Below the pieces are notes generated by a model, which saw only the letters and a list, made by a program, of their open reading frames with translations, searched no databases and had not been told where the DNA came from. From NCBI RefSeq assembly GCF_900269665.1, contig NZ_LT985361.1, positions 4,626,223-4,690,222 of the forward strand: a DNA stretch of 64,000 nucleotides, written 5' to 3'. Origin of the DNA: Nocardia suismassiliense. GTDB taxonomy: Bacteria; Actinomycetota; Actinomycetes; Mycobacteriales; Mycobacteriaceae. The position numbers and the translations under genes were made by a program. This document shows, one piece after another, positions 41,696 through 49,478 of the stretch (positions within the stretch are counted from its first letter, which is position 1; the number at the start of each line of letters is the position of its first letter).

Positions 41696-42942
41696 CAGCG
41701 ATGTCGAGTAACTTCGAGCAGCTGTCGCGGGCGCGGCTCGCGACGCTGCTGCCCGAGCTGCTGCTGTCCGGGCACCTGATCGACCGGTCCGGCATGGCGC
41801 ACACCATCGCGGCCTTCGGCCGGACCGAGATGACCGCCGTCGCGATCGAGGAGTGGCAGCTCGCCAGCCCGGTCTACACCCGGCGCATGCAGCGGGCGTT
41901 CGGCTTCACCGGCGACGACGTGGTGACCATCTTCAAGGGTTTGCAGCTCGACATCGGCGCACCGCCGCAGTTCATGGATTTCCGTTTCCGCGTGCATGAT
42001 CGGGACCACGGCGAGTTCTGGCTCGACCACTGCGGTGCGCTGCTGGATGTGGAGCCGATGGGGGACGACTTCGTGGTCGGCATGTGCCACGACATCGAGG
42101 ACCCGACCTTCGACGCCACCGCGCTGGCCACCAACCCGCACGCCCAGGTCCGGCCGATCCATCGGCCGCCGCGTCGCCCGGCCGATCGGAAACCCATGTG
42201 CGCGTGGACGGTCACCATCGATCCCGCGCACGTCCCACCACCGGTGCCGCCCAACGCAGACCTGGTGGCGGACTGCGCCGCCGCGCGACTGGTGCTGGCC
42301 GACATCGATCCCGGCGACGAGGGACAGGCCGACTACGCGGGCCCGCTGTTGAGCGATCTGCGCTTCGCGGACTTCTCGAAGTCGGCGCTGGTCCGCATGG
42401 CGGACGAGGTGTGCCTGCAACATCATCTGCTGGCCCTGGGTTTCCTGATCGCGGTGCGGACCCGGCTCGAGCCGGACGCGGCGATCGAGATCGGCCGCAA
42501 GCAGTTCGCGGGCATCGCCGGGCTCACCGCCGAAAGGTTGCGCAAGGGACTGCAACTCGGCGACGACATGGCCGCGCTCGCCACCGTGCTGCGCTTGCAT
42601 CCGGCGTGGAACCCGTTGTCCTATACGGGTGTTCGTGTGGTGGAGACCGAGGGCAACGTCCAGCTGACGCTTCCGCGGGATAGTGGCGCTGTGTCGGACG
42701 GAGTCTGGCCCGCGCTGATCGATGCCGAGCACCTCGCGCCCATCGACGCGATGGCTCGCGCGGTGAACCCCCGATTCGCCGCGCGGACCACCGATTCCAG
42801 CGACAGTGCGCTGACCGTCGAGATCACTCGCACGGACAAGTCGTTCCGCGAGTCGTCGGAAGTCGCGCTGACCCGATTCAGCACCGGCGCCGCCTTTACC
42901 TTCACCGATCGCGGAATCCCCTTGCCGCTGACGGTGGTGTGA
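41692..42942 (+). CDS. conserved hypothetical protein of the P450 operon, 416 aa
   Basis: I do not recognise the family. Length and composition are those of a soluble, globular protein. The middle part has RVHDRDHGEFWLDHCGALLD, a His/Asp-rich stretch that may bind metal, and FVVGMCHDIEDPTFDATALA. There is also a Cys/His pair MADEVCLQHHLLALGF. The N-terminus LSRARLATLLPELLLSGHLI and ITRTDKSFRESSEVALTRFS near the end give no fold. Start: GTG 41692 overlaps the previous stop by 4 nt, in keeping with this operon; ATG 41701 in the same frame is the alternative. A 24-bp gap separates it from the acyl-CoA synthetase gene. Its conserved place among oxidation genes suggests an undescribed step or a substrate-handling role. 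Confidence 0.85.
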   Translation: MTAMSSNFEQLSRARLATLLPELLLSGHLIDRSGMAHTIAAFGRTEMTAVAIEEWQLASPVYTRRMQRAFGFTGDDVVTIFKGLQLDIGAPPQFMDFRFRVHDRDHGEFWLDHCGALLDVEPMGDDFVVGMCHDIEDPTFDATALATNPHAQVRPIHRPPRRPADRKPMCAWTVTIDPAHVPPPVPPNADLVADCAAARLVLADIDPGDEGQADYAGPLLSDLRFADFSKSALVRMADEVCLQHHLLALGFLIAVRTRLEPDAAIEIGRKQFAGIAGLTAERLRKGLQLGDDMAALATVLRLHPAWNPLSYTGVRVVETEGNVQLTLPRDSGAVSDGVWPALIDAEHLAPIDAMARAVNPRFAARTTDSSDSALTVEITRTDKSFRESSEVALTRFSTGAAFTFTDRGIPLPLTVV

Positions 42943-42966
42943 GAAGTATCGAGAAAGTGATTCGCC

Positions 42967-44562
42967 GTGGCCCGTAACTTCGCCGACCTGTTCGAACATT
43001 CCGTCGACGCGATGCCCGATCGGGTGGCACTGCGCGAAGGTGACCGCAGCCTGACCTTCGCCGAACTCGACGCGCGCGCGAATCGGCTTGCCGCGCACCT
43101 CTCTTCGGCCGGTCTCCGCACGGGTGCCCACATCGGGTTCCAGATGCACAACGGCATCGAAACGATGGAGACGCTGCTCGCCTGCTTCAAGATCCGAGCC
43201 GTCCCCATCAATATCAACTACCGCTACGGCGTCGAGGAGCTGCGGTACGTCTACGACAACGCGGACCTCGCGGCACTGGTCTACCACGCCTGCTACGCCG
43301 CGGCGGTGCACGCGGCCGCGGCCGGGGTGCCGTCGCTGCGGCACCGGATCGTGGTGCAGGACGGCACCGCCGCACCGGTCGACGCCGTGCACTACGAAGA
43401 CGCCCTCGCCGCGGGTTCGGCCGAGCGGGTCTTCCCGGAGCGCAGCGCCGACGACCTGTTCATGATGTACACCGGCGGCACCACGGGCCTGCCGAAGGGC
43501 GTGATGTGGCGCCAGGAAGACATGTGGCGGGTGCTCGGCGGCGGCATCGACTTCTACACCGGGGTTCCGGTGGCCGACGAGTACGAGCAGTCCCGGGTGG
43601 GCGCGCAGGGGCAGCAGAGCACCTGGTTCGTGCTGCCGCCGCTGATCCACGCGTCCGCCATGATGCCGACCTTCACCGCGCTGTGGTCCGGTAACGCGGT
43701 GCTCTTCGAACCACGATTCGACGCGGATCGAGTGTGGCAGGCGGTCGTTCGGCACCGCCCGCAGGTCATGGTCATCACCGGTGACGCCATGGCGCGGCCG
43801 CTGATCGACGCCTACCGGGCCGCGCCCGTCGACGCGACGGGGTTGATCGCCATCGGCTCGGGCGCCGCGTTGCTGTCGCAGCCGGTGAAGAACGCACTGC
43901 TGGAACTGTTTCCGTCGCTGGTCGTCACCGACTCGATCGGCTCGTCCGAAACCGGTTTCGGTGGAATAGGTTTCGCGCAGAAGGACGACAATCCCGGTCG
44001 TGGGCCGCGCGTGCAGACGGGGCGCGGTTCGGTGGTGGTGGATGACGACGGGCGTCCGGTGCAGCCGGGCGAGGAAGGGTGGCTGGCGAAGACCGGGTCG
44101 GTGCCGCTCGGCTACTACAAGGATCCGGTGAAGACCGAGAAGCTGTTCAAGACGGTCGACGGTGCGCGCATCGTGGTCACCGACGATCGTGCGCGGATCG
44201 AGGCGGACGGGTCGGTCACGCTGCTCGGCCGCGGCAACATGGTGATCAATACCGGCGGCGAGAAGGTGTTCGTCGAAGAGGTCGAGGGTGTGGTGAAGGC
44301 GCACGACGGGATCTACGACGCGGTGGTGGTCGGTGTGCCGCACGAACGATGGGGGTGGCAGGTCGCCGCCGTGGTCTCGGTCGCCGAACCGGTCGACTTC
44401 GCGGCGCTGACCGAGCAGGTGCGTCGGCATCTCGCGGGATACAAGGTGCCCAAGAAGATCTGGGTGGTCGAGAGCGTGGTCCGAGCCCCGAGCGGCAAAC
44501 CGGACTACCGGTGGGCCAAGGACGCCACGGCGCAGCGTGCCCCGGACTACAGCGCGGACTGA
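42967..44562 (+). CDS. acyl-CoA synthetase (FadD19-like), 531 aa
   Basis: ATP-dependent acyl-CoA synthetase (adenylate-forming). Motifs: YTGGTTGLPKGVMWRQED (A3, ATP binding), DSIGSSETGFGG (A5), and GRGNMVINTGGEKVFVEEVE (A8 hinge); a Lys for adenylation lies in the terminal APSGKPDYRWAK. VMWRQED and LGGGID match mycobacterial FadD19, which activates C24-C26 sterol side-chain acids, so a steroid or branched-chain acid substrate is likely, but the specificity is inferred. GTG 42967 follows GAGAAAGTG. Last gene of the P450 operon; 35 bp downstream begins a KstR-like box. Confidence 0.93.
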   Translation: MARNFADLFEHSVDAMPDRVALREGDRSLTFAELDARANRLAAHLSSAGLRTGAHIGFQMHNGIETMETLLACFKIRAVPININYRYGVEELRYVYDNADLAALVYHACYAAAVHAAAAGVPSLRHRIVVQDGTAAPVDAVHYEDALAAGSAERVFPERSADDLFMMYTGGTTGLPKGVMWRQEDMWRVLGGGIDFYTGVPVADEYEQSRVGAQGQQSTWFVLPPLIHASAMMPTFTALWSGNAVLFEPRFDADRVWQAVVRHRPQVMVITGDAMARPLIDAYRAAPVDATGLIAIGSGAALLSQPVKNALLELFPSLVVTDSIGSSETGFGGIGFAQKDDNPGRGPRVQTGRGSVVVDDDGRPVQPGEEGWLAKTGSVPLGYYKDPVKTEKLFKTVDGARIVVTDDRARIEADGSVTLLGRGNMVINTGGEKVFVEEVEGVVKAHDGIYDAVVVGVPHERWGWQVAAVVSVAEPVDFAALTEQVRRHLAGYKVPKKIWVVESVVRAPSGKPDYRWAKDATAQRAPDYSAD

Positions 44563-44597
44563 ACCATGAGCCTGCGCGAACACCCACCCCGCACAAC

Positions 44598-44611
44598 AGG
44601 AACGTGTTCTA
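44598..44611. promoter_or_regulatory. KstR-like box upstream of aldehyde dehydrogenase/CYP125-like operon
   Basis: AGGAACGTGTTCTA fits TnnAACnnGTTnnA except at the first base, as does the box at 38698. It is 61 nt before the ATG of the aldehyde dehydrogenase, in a promoter position. In other mycolata CYP125 is itself a KstR target, which makes the match more credible. Confidence 0.65.
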
Positions 44612-44672
44612 ATTCGGTGGCAAGGTCCGGCCCGATACCTGCGGTGATGCCGCATGTCATGGAGAAGTCCCG

Positions 44673-46265
44673 ATGAGTATTGAGACGAAGAAGAGTCCCA
44701 CCGCGGTGCTGCCCGCACGGATCACCGGTGCGCTGATCGATCGGTTGACCGAGCTGGTCGTCGCCGACGGTACCGCCGCACCGTACTCGATGACGGAGGT
44801 CTATACCGGCGCTTCGGTTGGTGAGCTCCCGCAGTCCACCCCCGCGGACGTGCGCGCCGCCGCCGCGACGGCCCGTGCGGCACAACAGGAATGGGCCGCA
44901 CTGCCGCTGCGCAGCAGGCTGCGGGTCTTCGAGCGGATGCACGAACTGATCCTCGGCGAGGTCGAGACGATCGCCGATCTCATCCAGATCGGCTGCGGCA
45001 AGACCCGGCGCATGGCCGTCGAGGAGTCGTGCGACGTGCCGATGGTCATCAGCCATTACCTGAAAACCGCGCGCCGTGTGCTGCGTTCGAAGCGCCGCGG
45101 TGGCCCGATGCCGATCGTGACCACCTCGACCGAGGAACACCGGCCCAAGGGGCTCGTCGCGGTCATCGCGCCGTGGAACTTCCCGTTCGCTATCGCGTTG
45201 TCCGACGCGATGCCCGCGCTGATGGCGGGTAACGGGGTAATCCTGAAGCCGGACAACAAGACCGCGTTGTGCGTGCTCTACGGTGTCGAGCTGCTGCACC
45301 GGGCCGGGCTGCCGCGCGGACTCGTACAGGTCGTCTGCGGTGAAGGCCCCGACATCGGACCCACCCTGATCGACAGCGTCGACTTCGTCATGTTCACCGG
45401 CTCGACCGCCACCGGCCGGGTGGTCGGGGAGCAGGCCGGGCGCAACCTGATCGGGTGCAGCCTGGAGCTCGGCGGTAAGAACCCGATGCTGGTGCTGGAC
45501 GACGCGAACCTCGACGAGGTGGTGCCGGGTGCGGCGTTCTCGGTGTTCGCCAACTCCGGTCAGGCGTGCATGCACATCGAGCGGATCTACGTGCACCGCA
45601 GCCTGTTCGACGAGTTCGTGCGCCGATTGGTCGCTGCCGCCGACGAATTGAACAGCAAGATCGGCGCCGCGTACGACTACACGCCGGAATTCGGTTCGCT
45701 GGTCTCGGAGCAGCACCGGGATAGGGTCGCCGCGCACGTCGAGGATGCCCGTGCCAAGGGTGCCACCGTGCTGACCGGCGGCAAGGCGCGTCCGGACATC
45801 GGTCCCGCGTTTTATGAGGCGACGGTGCTCACCGGCGTCACCCCGGAGATGACACACGCGACGCTGGAGACCTTCGGCCCGGTGGTGAGCGTGTATCCGT
45901 ACGACGACGAGCAGGAGGCCATCCGGCTCGCCAACGACACCGAGTACGGCTTGAACGCGAGCGTGTGGAGCCGAGACCTTGCCCGCGCCAACCGCATTGC
46001 CGCTCAGCTTCAGGCGGGCAATATCAACATCAACGACGGCTTCGTGGCGACCTACGCGGCCAAGGGCACGCCGTCGGGTGGCGTGAAGCAGTCCGGTGTC
46101 GGCACCCGGCACGGCGATCAGGGCCTGCTCAAGTACACCGACACGGTCAACGTCGGCGTGCTCAAACGTCAGGTGCTGTCCGCCCGCTCGGGCCAGCCGT
46201 ATGAGAAGCAATTGAAGATGACGCTGATGTCCTTGCGGCTGATGCGCCGAACCAGGCTGCGCTGA
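44673..46265 (+). CDS. aldehyde dehydrogenase (succinate-semialdehyde dehydrogenase-like), 530 aa
   Basis: NAD(P)-dependent aldehyde dehydrogenase. GLVAVIAPWNFPFAIALSDA, FTGSTATGRVVGEQAG, CSLELGGKNPMLVLDDANL (catalytic Glu) and FANSGQACMHIERIYVH (catalytic Cys) are all intact. The N-terminal 40 residues and a basic tail (MTLMSLRLMRRTRLR) extend the usual 480-residue core, a feature of the GabD2-like group of mycobacteria. GGAG precedes ATG 44673 by 8 nt. Forms an operon with the CYP125-like P450 (43 bp) and glutathione peroxidase. CYP125 oxidises a terminal methyl to alcohol, aldehyde and acid, so this enzyme may finish the aldehyde step. Confidence 0.93.
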   Translation: MSIETKKSPTAVLPARITGALIDRLTELVVADGTAAPYSMTEVYTGASVGELPQSTPADVRAAAATARAAQQEWAALPLRSRLRVFERMHELILGEVETIADLIQIGCGKTRRMAVEESCDVPMVISHYLKTARRVLRSKRRGGPMPIVTTSTEEHRPKGLVAVIAPWNFPFAIALSDAMPALMAGNGVILKPDNKTALCVLYGVELLHRAGLPRGLVQVVCGEGPDIGPTLIDSVDFVMFTGSTATGRVVGEQAGRNLIGCSLELGGKNPMLVLDDANLDEVVPGAAFSVFANSGQACMHIERIYVHRSLFDEFVRRLVAAADELNSKIGAAYDYTPEFGSLVSEQHRDRVAAHVEDARAKGATVLTGGKARPDIGPAFYEATVLTGVTPEMTHATLETFGPVVSVYPYDDEQEAIRLANDTEYGLNASVWSRDLARANRIAAQLQAGNININDGFVATYAAKGTPSGGVKQSGVGTRHGDQGLLKYTDTVNVGVLKRQVLSARSGQPYEKQLKMTLMSLRLMRRTRLR

Positions 46266-46308
46266 ACCCGATTCGGCGCGGTTCGCAGTACCACCTGAGG
46301 AGGTAGCC

Positions 46309-47535
46309 GTGGCGACACCGTCGTTGCCGGCCGGATTCGACTTCACCGATCCGGCCCTGTGGGAGACGCGAAGGCCCGTCGAGGAGTTCGCGCTGCTGCG
46401 CCGGACCGCGCCGGTCTGGTGGAATCCGCAACCCGACGACCACTCCGGTGGTTTCCGGGACGGCGGCTACTGGGTGGTGAGCAAACTCGACGACGTCAAG
46501 GAGGTCTCGCGCAACTCGGAGCTGTTCTCCTCCGAGCGGAAGGGCTCGATCATCCGTTTGTCCGACGACATCACGCCCGAGCAGCAGGCGGCGTCGAGCG
46601 TGCTGCTGGTGAACATGGATCCGCCGAAGCATTCCAAGTTCCGCAAGATCATCACCAAGGGTTTCACCCCGCGCGCGGTGGAGGGATTGCGCGCGGCCTT
46701 GACCGAGCGCGCGCATGCCATTGTGCACGAGGCGAAAAGAACGGGCGGCGGGAATTTCGTCGAACAGGTCGCCTGCGAGCTGCCGTTGCAGGCGATCGCC
46801 GAGCTGATCGGCGTGCCGCAGGCGGACCGGCGCAAGCTGTTCGACTGGTCGAATCAGATGCTCAGCTACGACGACCCGGATTATGGTGATCCCGCGCTCG
46901 CCTCGGCCGAAATTCTCGGTTACGCCTGGAATCTGGCCGAGGAGCGGCGCGGCAGTCCGGCCGGGGATATCGTGTCCGAACTCGTGCACGCCGATGTCGA
47001 CGGTGAGTCGCTCGGCTCCGACGAATTCGGCTTCTTCGTCATTCTGCTTTCGGTGGCGGGCAACGAAACAACACGCAATGCCATCACGCACGGCATGAAA
47101 GCGTTCGTGGACCATCCGGAGCAGTGGGAGCTCTACAAAGAACAGCGCCCGCGCACCGCGCCCGACGAGATCGTCCGGTGGGCCACGCCGGTCACCGCGT
47201 TCCAGCGCACCGCCACCGCGGACACCGAGATCGGTGGCACCCGGATCCGGGAAGGCGACCGGGTCGGACTGTTCTACGGCTCGGCCAACTTCGACGAGGA
47301 CGCGTTCGCTGATCCGTTCACCTTCGACGTGCTGCGCGACCCCAATCCACATGTCGGTTTCGGCGGCACCGGCGCGCATTACTGCGTGGGCGCGAACCTG
47401 GCCAGGCTGGAGATCGACCTGATGTTCAACGCCATCGCCGAGGCCATGCCCAAGATCACCGAGGTGGCAGATCCGGTACGGTTGCGGTCGGGGTGGATCA
47501 ACGGAATCAAGAATTGGCAGGTCCGATACGAATGA
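46309..47535 (+). CDS. cytochrome P450, CYP125-like (steroid 26/27-monooxygenase-like), 408 aa
   Basis: Class I P450 with strong resemblance to CYP125A1: FDFTDPALWETRRPVEEFAL, VEQVACELPLQAIAELIGVP, LFDWSNQM, FFVILLSVAGNETTRNAIT (I helix), DEIVRWATPVTAFQRTAT, SANFDE, and the haem loop VGFGGTGAHYCVGANLAR with Cys359; the end RSGWINGIKNWQVRY also matches. CYP125 hydroxylates and oxidises the terminal methyl of cholesterol and cholestenone side chains. CYP124 is a related alternative. GAGGAGGT stands right before GTG 46309. The stop overlaps the glutathione peroxidase start by 4 nt (ATGA). Operon-mate of the aldehyde dehydrogenase, under a KstR-like box. Confidence 0.93.
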   Translation: MATPSLPAGFDFTDPALWETRRPVEEFALLRRTAPVWWNPQPDDHSGGFRDGGYWVVSKLDDVKEVSRNSELFSSERKGSIIRLSDDITPEQQAASSVLLVNMDPPKHSKFRKIITKGFTPRAVEGLRAALTERAHAIVHEAKRTGGGNFVEQVACELPLQAIAELIGVPQADRRKLFDWSNQMLSYDDPDYGDPALASAEILGYAWNLAEERRGSPAGDIVSELVHADVDGESLGSDEFGFFVILLSVAGNETTRNAITHGMKAFVDHPEQWELYKEQRPRTAPDEIVRWATPVTAFQRTATADTEIGGTRIREGDRVGLFYGSANFDEDAFADPFTFDVLRDPNPHVGFGGTGAHYCVGANLARLEIDLMFNAIAEAMPKITEVADPVRLRSGWINGIKNWQVRYE

Positions 47536-48017
47536 GTCTTCGAGACGTACCGCTGCAAACGCTGAGCGGGGAATCCACGACCCTGTCCGAGCTGGTCGGC
47601 GACAAGGTGGTGCTGCTGGTCAACGTGGCCTCCAAGTGTGGGCTGACGCCGCAGTACTCCGGGCTGGTCGAACTGCAGAAGTCCTACGGCCCGCGCGGCT
47701 TCAGCGTGGTCGGGGTGCCCTGTAACCAGTTCATGGGCCAAGAGCCCGGCTCCGCCGAGGAGATCCAGGAATTCTGCTCGACCACCTACGGCGTCGATTT
47801 CCCCCTGCTGGACAAAGCCGACGTCAACGGCGACAACCAGCACCCGCTCTACCGGACGCTGGTCGAGACCCCCGACGCCGACGGCACGGCCGGCGACGTG
47901 CAGTGGAACTTCGAGAAGTTCCTGATCGACCGCGACGGCAAGGTGGCGGGACGGTTCCGCCCCACCGTCGGCCCCGACGCATCAGCGCTCGTCGCCTCGA
48001 TCGAATCTTTGCTCTGA
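47532..48017 (+). CDS. glutathione peroxidase-family thiol peroxidase, 161 aa
   Basis: Cys-type GPx/BtuE-like peroxidase. NVASKCGLTPQY holds peroxidatic Cys36; the tetrad partners are Gln in PCNQFMGQEPG and Trp in WNFEKFLIDRDG. A second Cys near EFCSTTYG could be resolving. Such enzymes reduce lipid or alkyl hydroperoxides with thioredoxin or mycothiol-linked electrons in actinobacteria. ATG 47532 overlaps the P450 stop by 4 nt. A peroxidase coupled to a P450 suggests protection against uncoupled peroxide or reduction of lipid hydroperoxides. A bidirectional terminator follows at 48023. Confidence 0.93.
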   Translation: MSLRDVPLQTLSGESTTLSELVGDKVVLLVNVASKCGLTPQYSGLVELQKSYGPRGFSVVGVPCNQFMGQEPGSAEEIQEFCSTTYGVDFPLLDKADVNGDNQHPLYRTLVETPDADGTAGDVQWNFEKFLIDRDGKVAGRFRPTVGPDASALVASIESLL

Positions 48018-48022
48018 GGGCC

Positions 48023-48060
48023 TGATTCGAGGCCCGTCCGGTCGGATGGGCCTCGAATCA
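48023..48060. terminator. bidirectional hairpin terminator between convergent genes
   Basis: TGATTCGAGGCCC (48023-48035) and GGGCCTCGAATCA (48048-48060) form a perfect 13-bp stem with a 12-nt loop. It begins 6 nt after the peroxidase stop and ends 11 nt before the convergent CYP51 stop. The U-tract is poor on both sides, which is common for actinobacterial terminators. Confidence 0.75.
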
Positions 48061-48070
48061 TGTTCGGGAG

Positions 48071-49423
48071 TCAGCGTTGTCGTCTGCGGTAGCGGACCGT
48101 GCAGGGTTGCATCAGCTGCACGACCATCTTGCTGTGGTCGTTGCGGTAGCTCTCCGAGGGCTGCGCCATCTCGAACTCCCAGTCGCGCAACAGGATCGAG
48201 AAGATGGCTTTCAGCTGCATCAGGGCGAATGGCGCGCCGACGCAGCGGTGGCGTCCGGCGCCGAACGGGATCCAGGTCCATCGGTTGACGATGTCTTCTT
48301 GCCTGGGGTCGGCGTAGCGGCCGGGGTCGAACAGTTCCGGGTTCGGGAAGTCCTCGGCGATCCGGTTGGAGATCGCGGGGGTGGCGGCGACAAGGTCGCC
48401 CGGGGCGATGTGGTGCCCGCACACGTCGAAATCGCCGCGGGCGATGCGCATCAGCACGATGAGTGGTGGGTGCAGGCGCAGGGTCTCCTTGAGCACCGCC
48501 TCCAGGTTCGGGATCTGGCGTAGCGCGCCGAAACTGATGTCGGAGCCGTCGGCGTACAGGTCGTCGAGTTCGGTGACCACCCGGCGCAATTCGTCGGGGT
48601 GGCGCAGGAGTTCGATGACCGTCCAGGCCGCGGTGCCCGAGGTGGTGTGGTGCCCGGCGAACATCATCGAGATGAACATGCCGGTGATTTCGCTGGCGCT
48701 GAACCGTGGGGTGCCGTGCTCGTCTTTGATCGAGACCAGGACGTCGAGCATGTCCCGATCGTCCTTGTCTGCCGGGGGATTGGCGGCGCGGGTGTCCATG
48801 ATGGCCTGAACCAGCTCGACGAGTTCGACTCGGGCGGCGTCGCGGCGGCGGAAGCTCTCGATGGGCGCGTAGGGGTCCACGTACGCCAGGGCGTCGGTGC
48901 CGCGCTCCAGATCGTGGTAGAGCCGGGCGAATCGTTCGTCCAGCTCGTCGCGGAACTTGACGCCGATCAGGCAGGCGGAGGAGGTGTAGATGGTCAGTTC
49001 GGCGAAGAAGTCGAGCAGGTCGATCTCGCCCGCGTCGCCCCAGCGTGCCAGCATCCGGTCCACCTCGTGGGCGATCGTCGCGGCGTGGCCGCGCATCTGC
49101 TCGGCGCGCAGGGCCTGGTTGTGCAGCATCTCCTTGCGGCGTTCGGGTGGTGCGTCGAAGACGACGCCCTCGCCGAAGATCGGCTTCATGAACGGATACG
49201 CGGCCGCCTGGTCGAGATCCTCGTCGCCGGAACGGAAGAAGAACTCGTTGGCCTCCGCGCCCGAGAGGAGGATCACCGGTCGTCCCGCCAGGTCGAAGGA
49301 CCCGACATCGCCGCATTCCGCGCGCACCCTGCGCATCAATCCGATCGGGTCGGTCCGGAATTCCGGCAGGTGACCCAGTTCCTGCTGTGCACCCGAAACT
49401 CGTTGCGGCGTAACCAGAGTCAT
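48071..49423 (-). CDS. cyp51: sterol 14-alpha demethylase CYP51, 450 aa
   Basis: Resembles M. tuberculosis CYP51B1 nearly throughout: GHLPEFRTDPIGLMRRVRAE, LDQAAAYPFMKPIFGEGVVF (B'/BC region), IYTSSACLIGVKFRD, ISMMFAGHHTTSGTA (I helix), LKETLRLHPPLIVLMR (ExxR), and FGAGRHRCVGAPFALMQ with Cys394, the same number as in the M. tuberculosis enzyme. It removes the 14-alpha methyl of sterols such as lanosterol or obtusifoliol in three oxidations; its physiological role in bacteria that make no sterols is open. ATG 49423 has GGGAGGG upstream. Divergent from the Mce gene, with operator site D between. It is 8 kb from the ferredoxin and on the opposite strand, unlike in M. tuberculosis where they are adjacent. 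Confidence 0.96.
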   Translation of the reverse strand: MTLVTPQRVSGAQQELGHLPEFRTDPIGLMRRVRAECGDVGSFDLAGRPVILLSGAEANEFFFRSGDEDLDQAAAYPFMKPIFGEGVVFDAPPERRKEMLHNQALRAEQMRGHAATIAHEVDRMLARWGDAGEIDLLDFFAELTIYTSSACLIGVKFRDELDERFARLYHDLERGTDALAYVDPYAPIESFRRRDAARVELVELVQAIMDTRAANPPADKDDRDMLDVLVSIKDEHGTPRFSASEITGMFISMMFAGHHTTSGTAAWTVIELLRHPDELRRVVTELDDLYADGSDISFGALRQIPNLEAVLKETLRLHPPLIVLMRIARGDFDVCGHHIAPGDLVAATPAISNRIAEDFPNPELFDPGRYADPRQEDIVNRWTWIPFGAGRHRCVGAPFALMQLKAIFSILLRDWEFEMAQPSESYRNDHSKMVVQLMQPCTVRYRRRQR

Positions 49424-49460
49424 CGGAAACCCTCCCGGGGATCGTGGTCCGTACCTATCA

Positions 49461-49478
49461 TGGACACGTGTCTGGACA
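49461..49478 (+). promoter_or_regulatory. locus operator, site D (cyp51 / mce divergent promoter)
   Basis: TGGACACGTGTCTGGACA; the reverse strand reads TGTCCAGACACGTGTCCA, identical to site B except for one base. The Mce gene's GTG (49468) is in the core, and TATCAT ends 6 nt before it. It lies 38-55 nt upstream of the cyp51 ATG and may control both genes. Confidence 0.72.

Noticed and set aside
41671..44718. A 1015-codon antisense frame over the acyl-CoA synthetase and P450 operon genes
   Set aside because: It covers several well-supported genes in antisense and has no recognisable domain; an artefact of GC-biased third positions.
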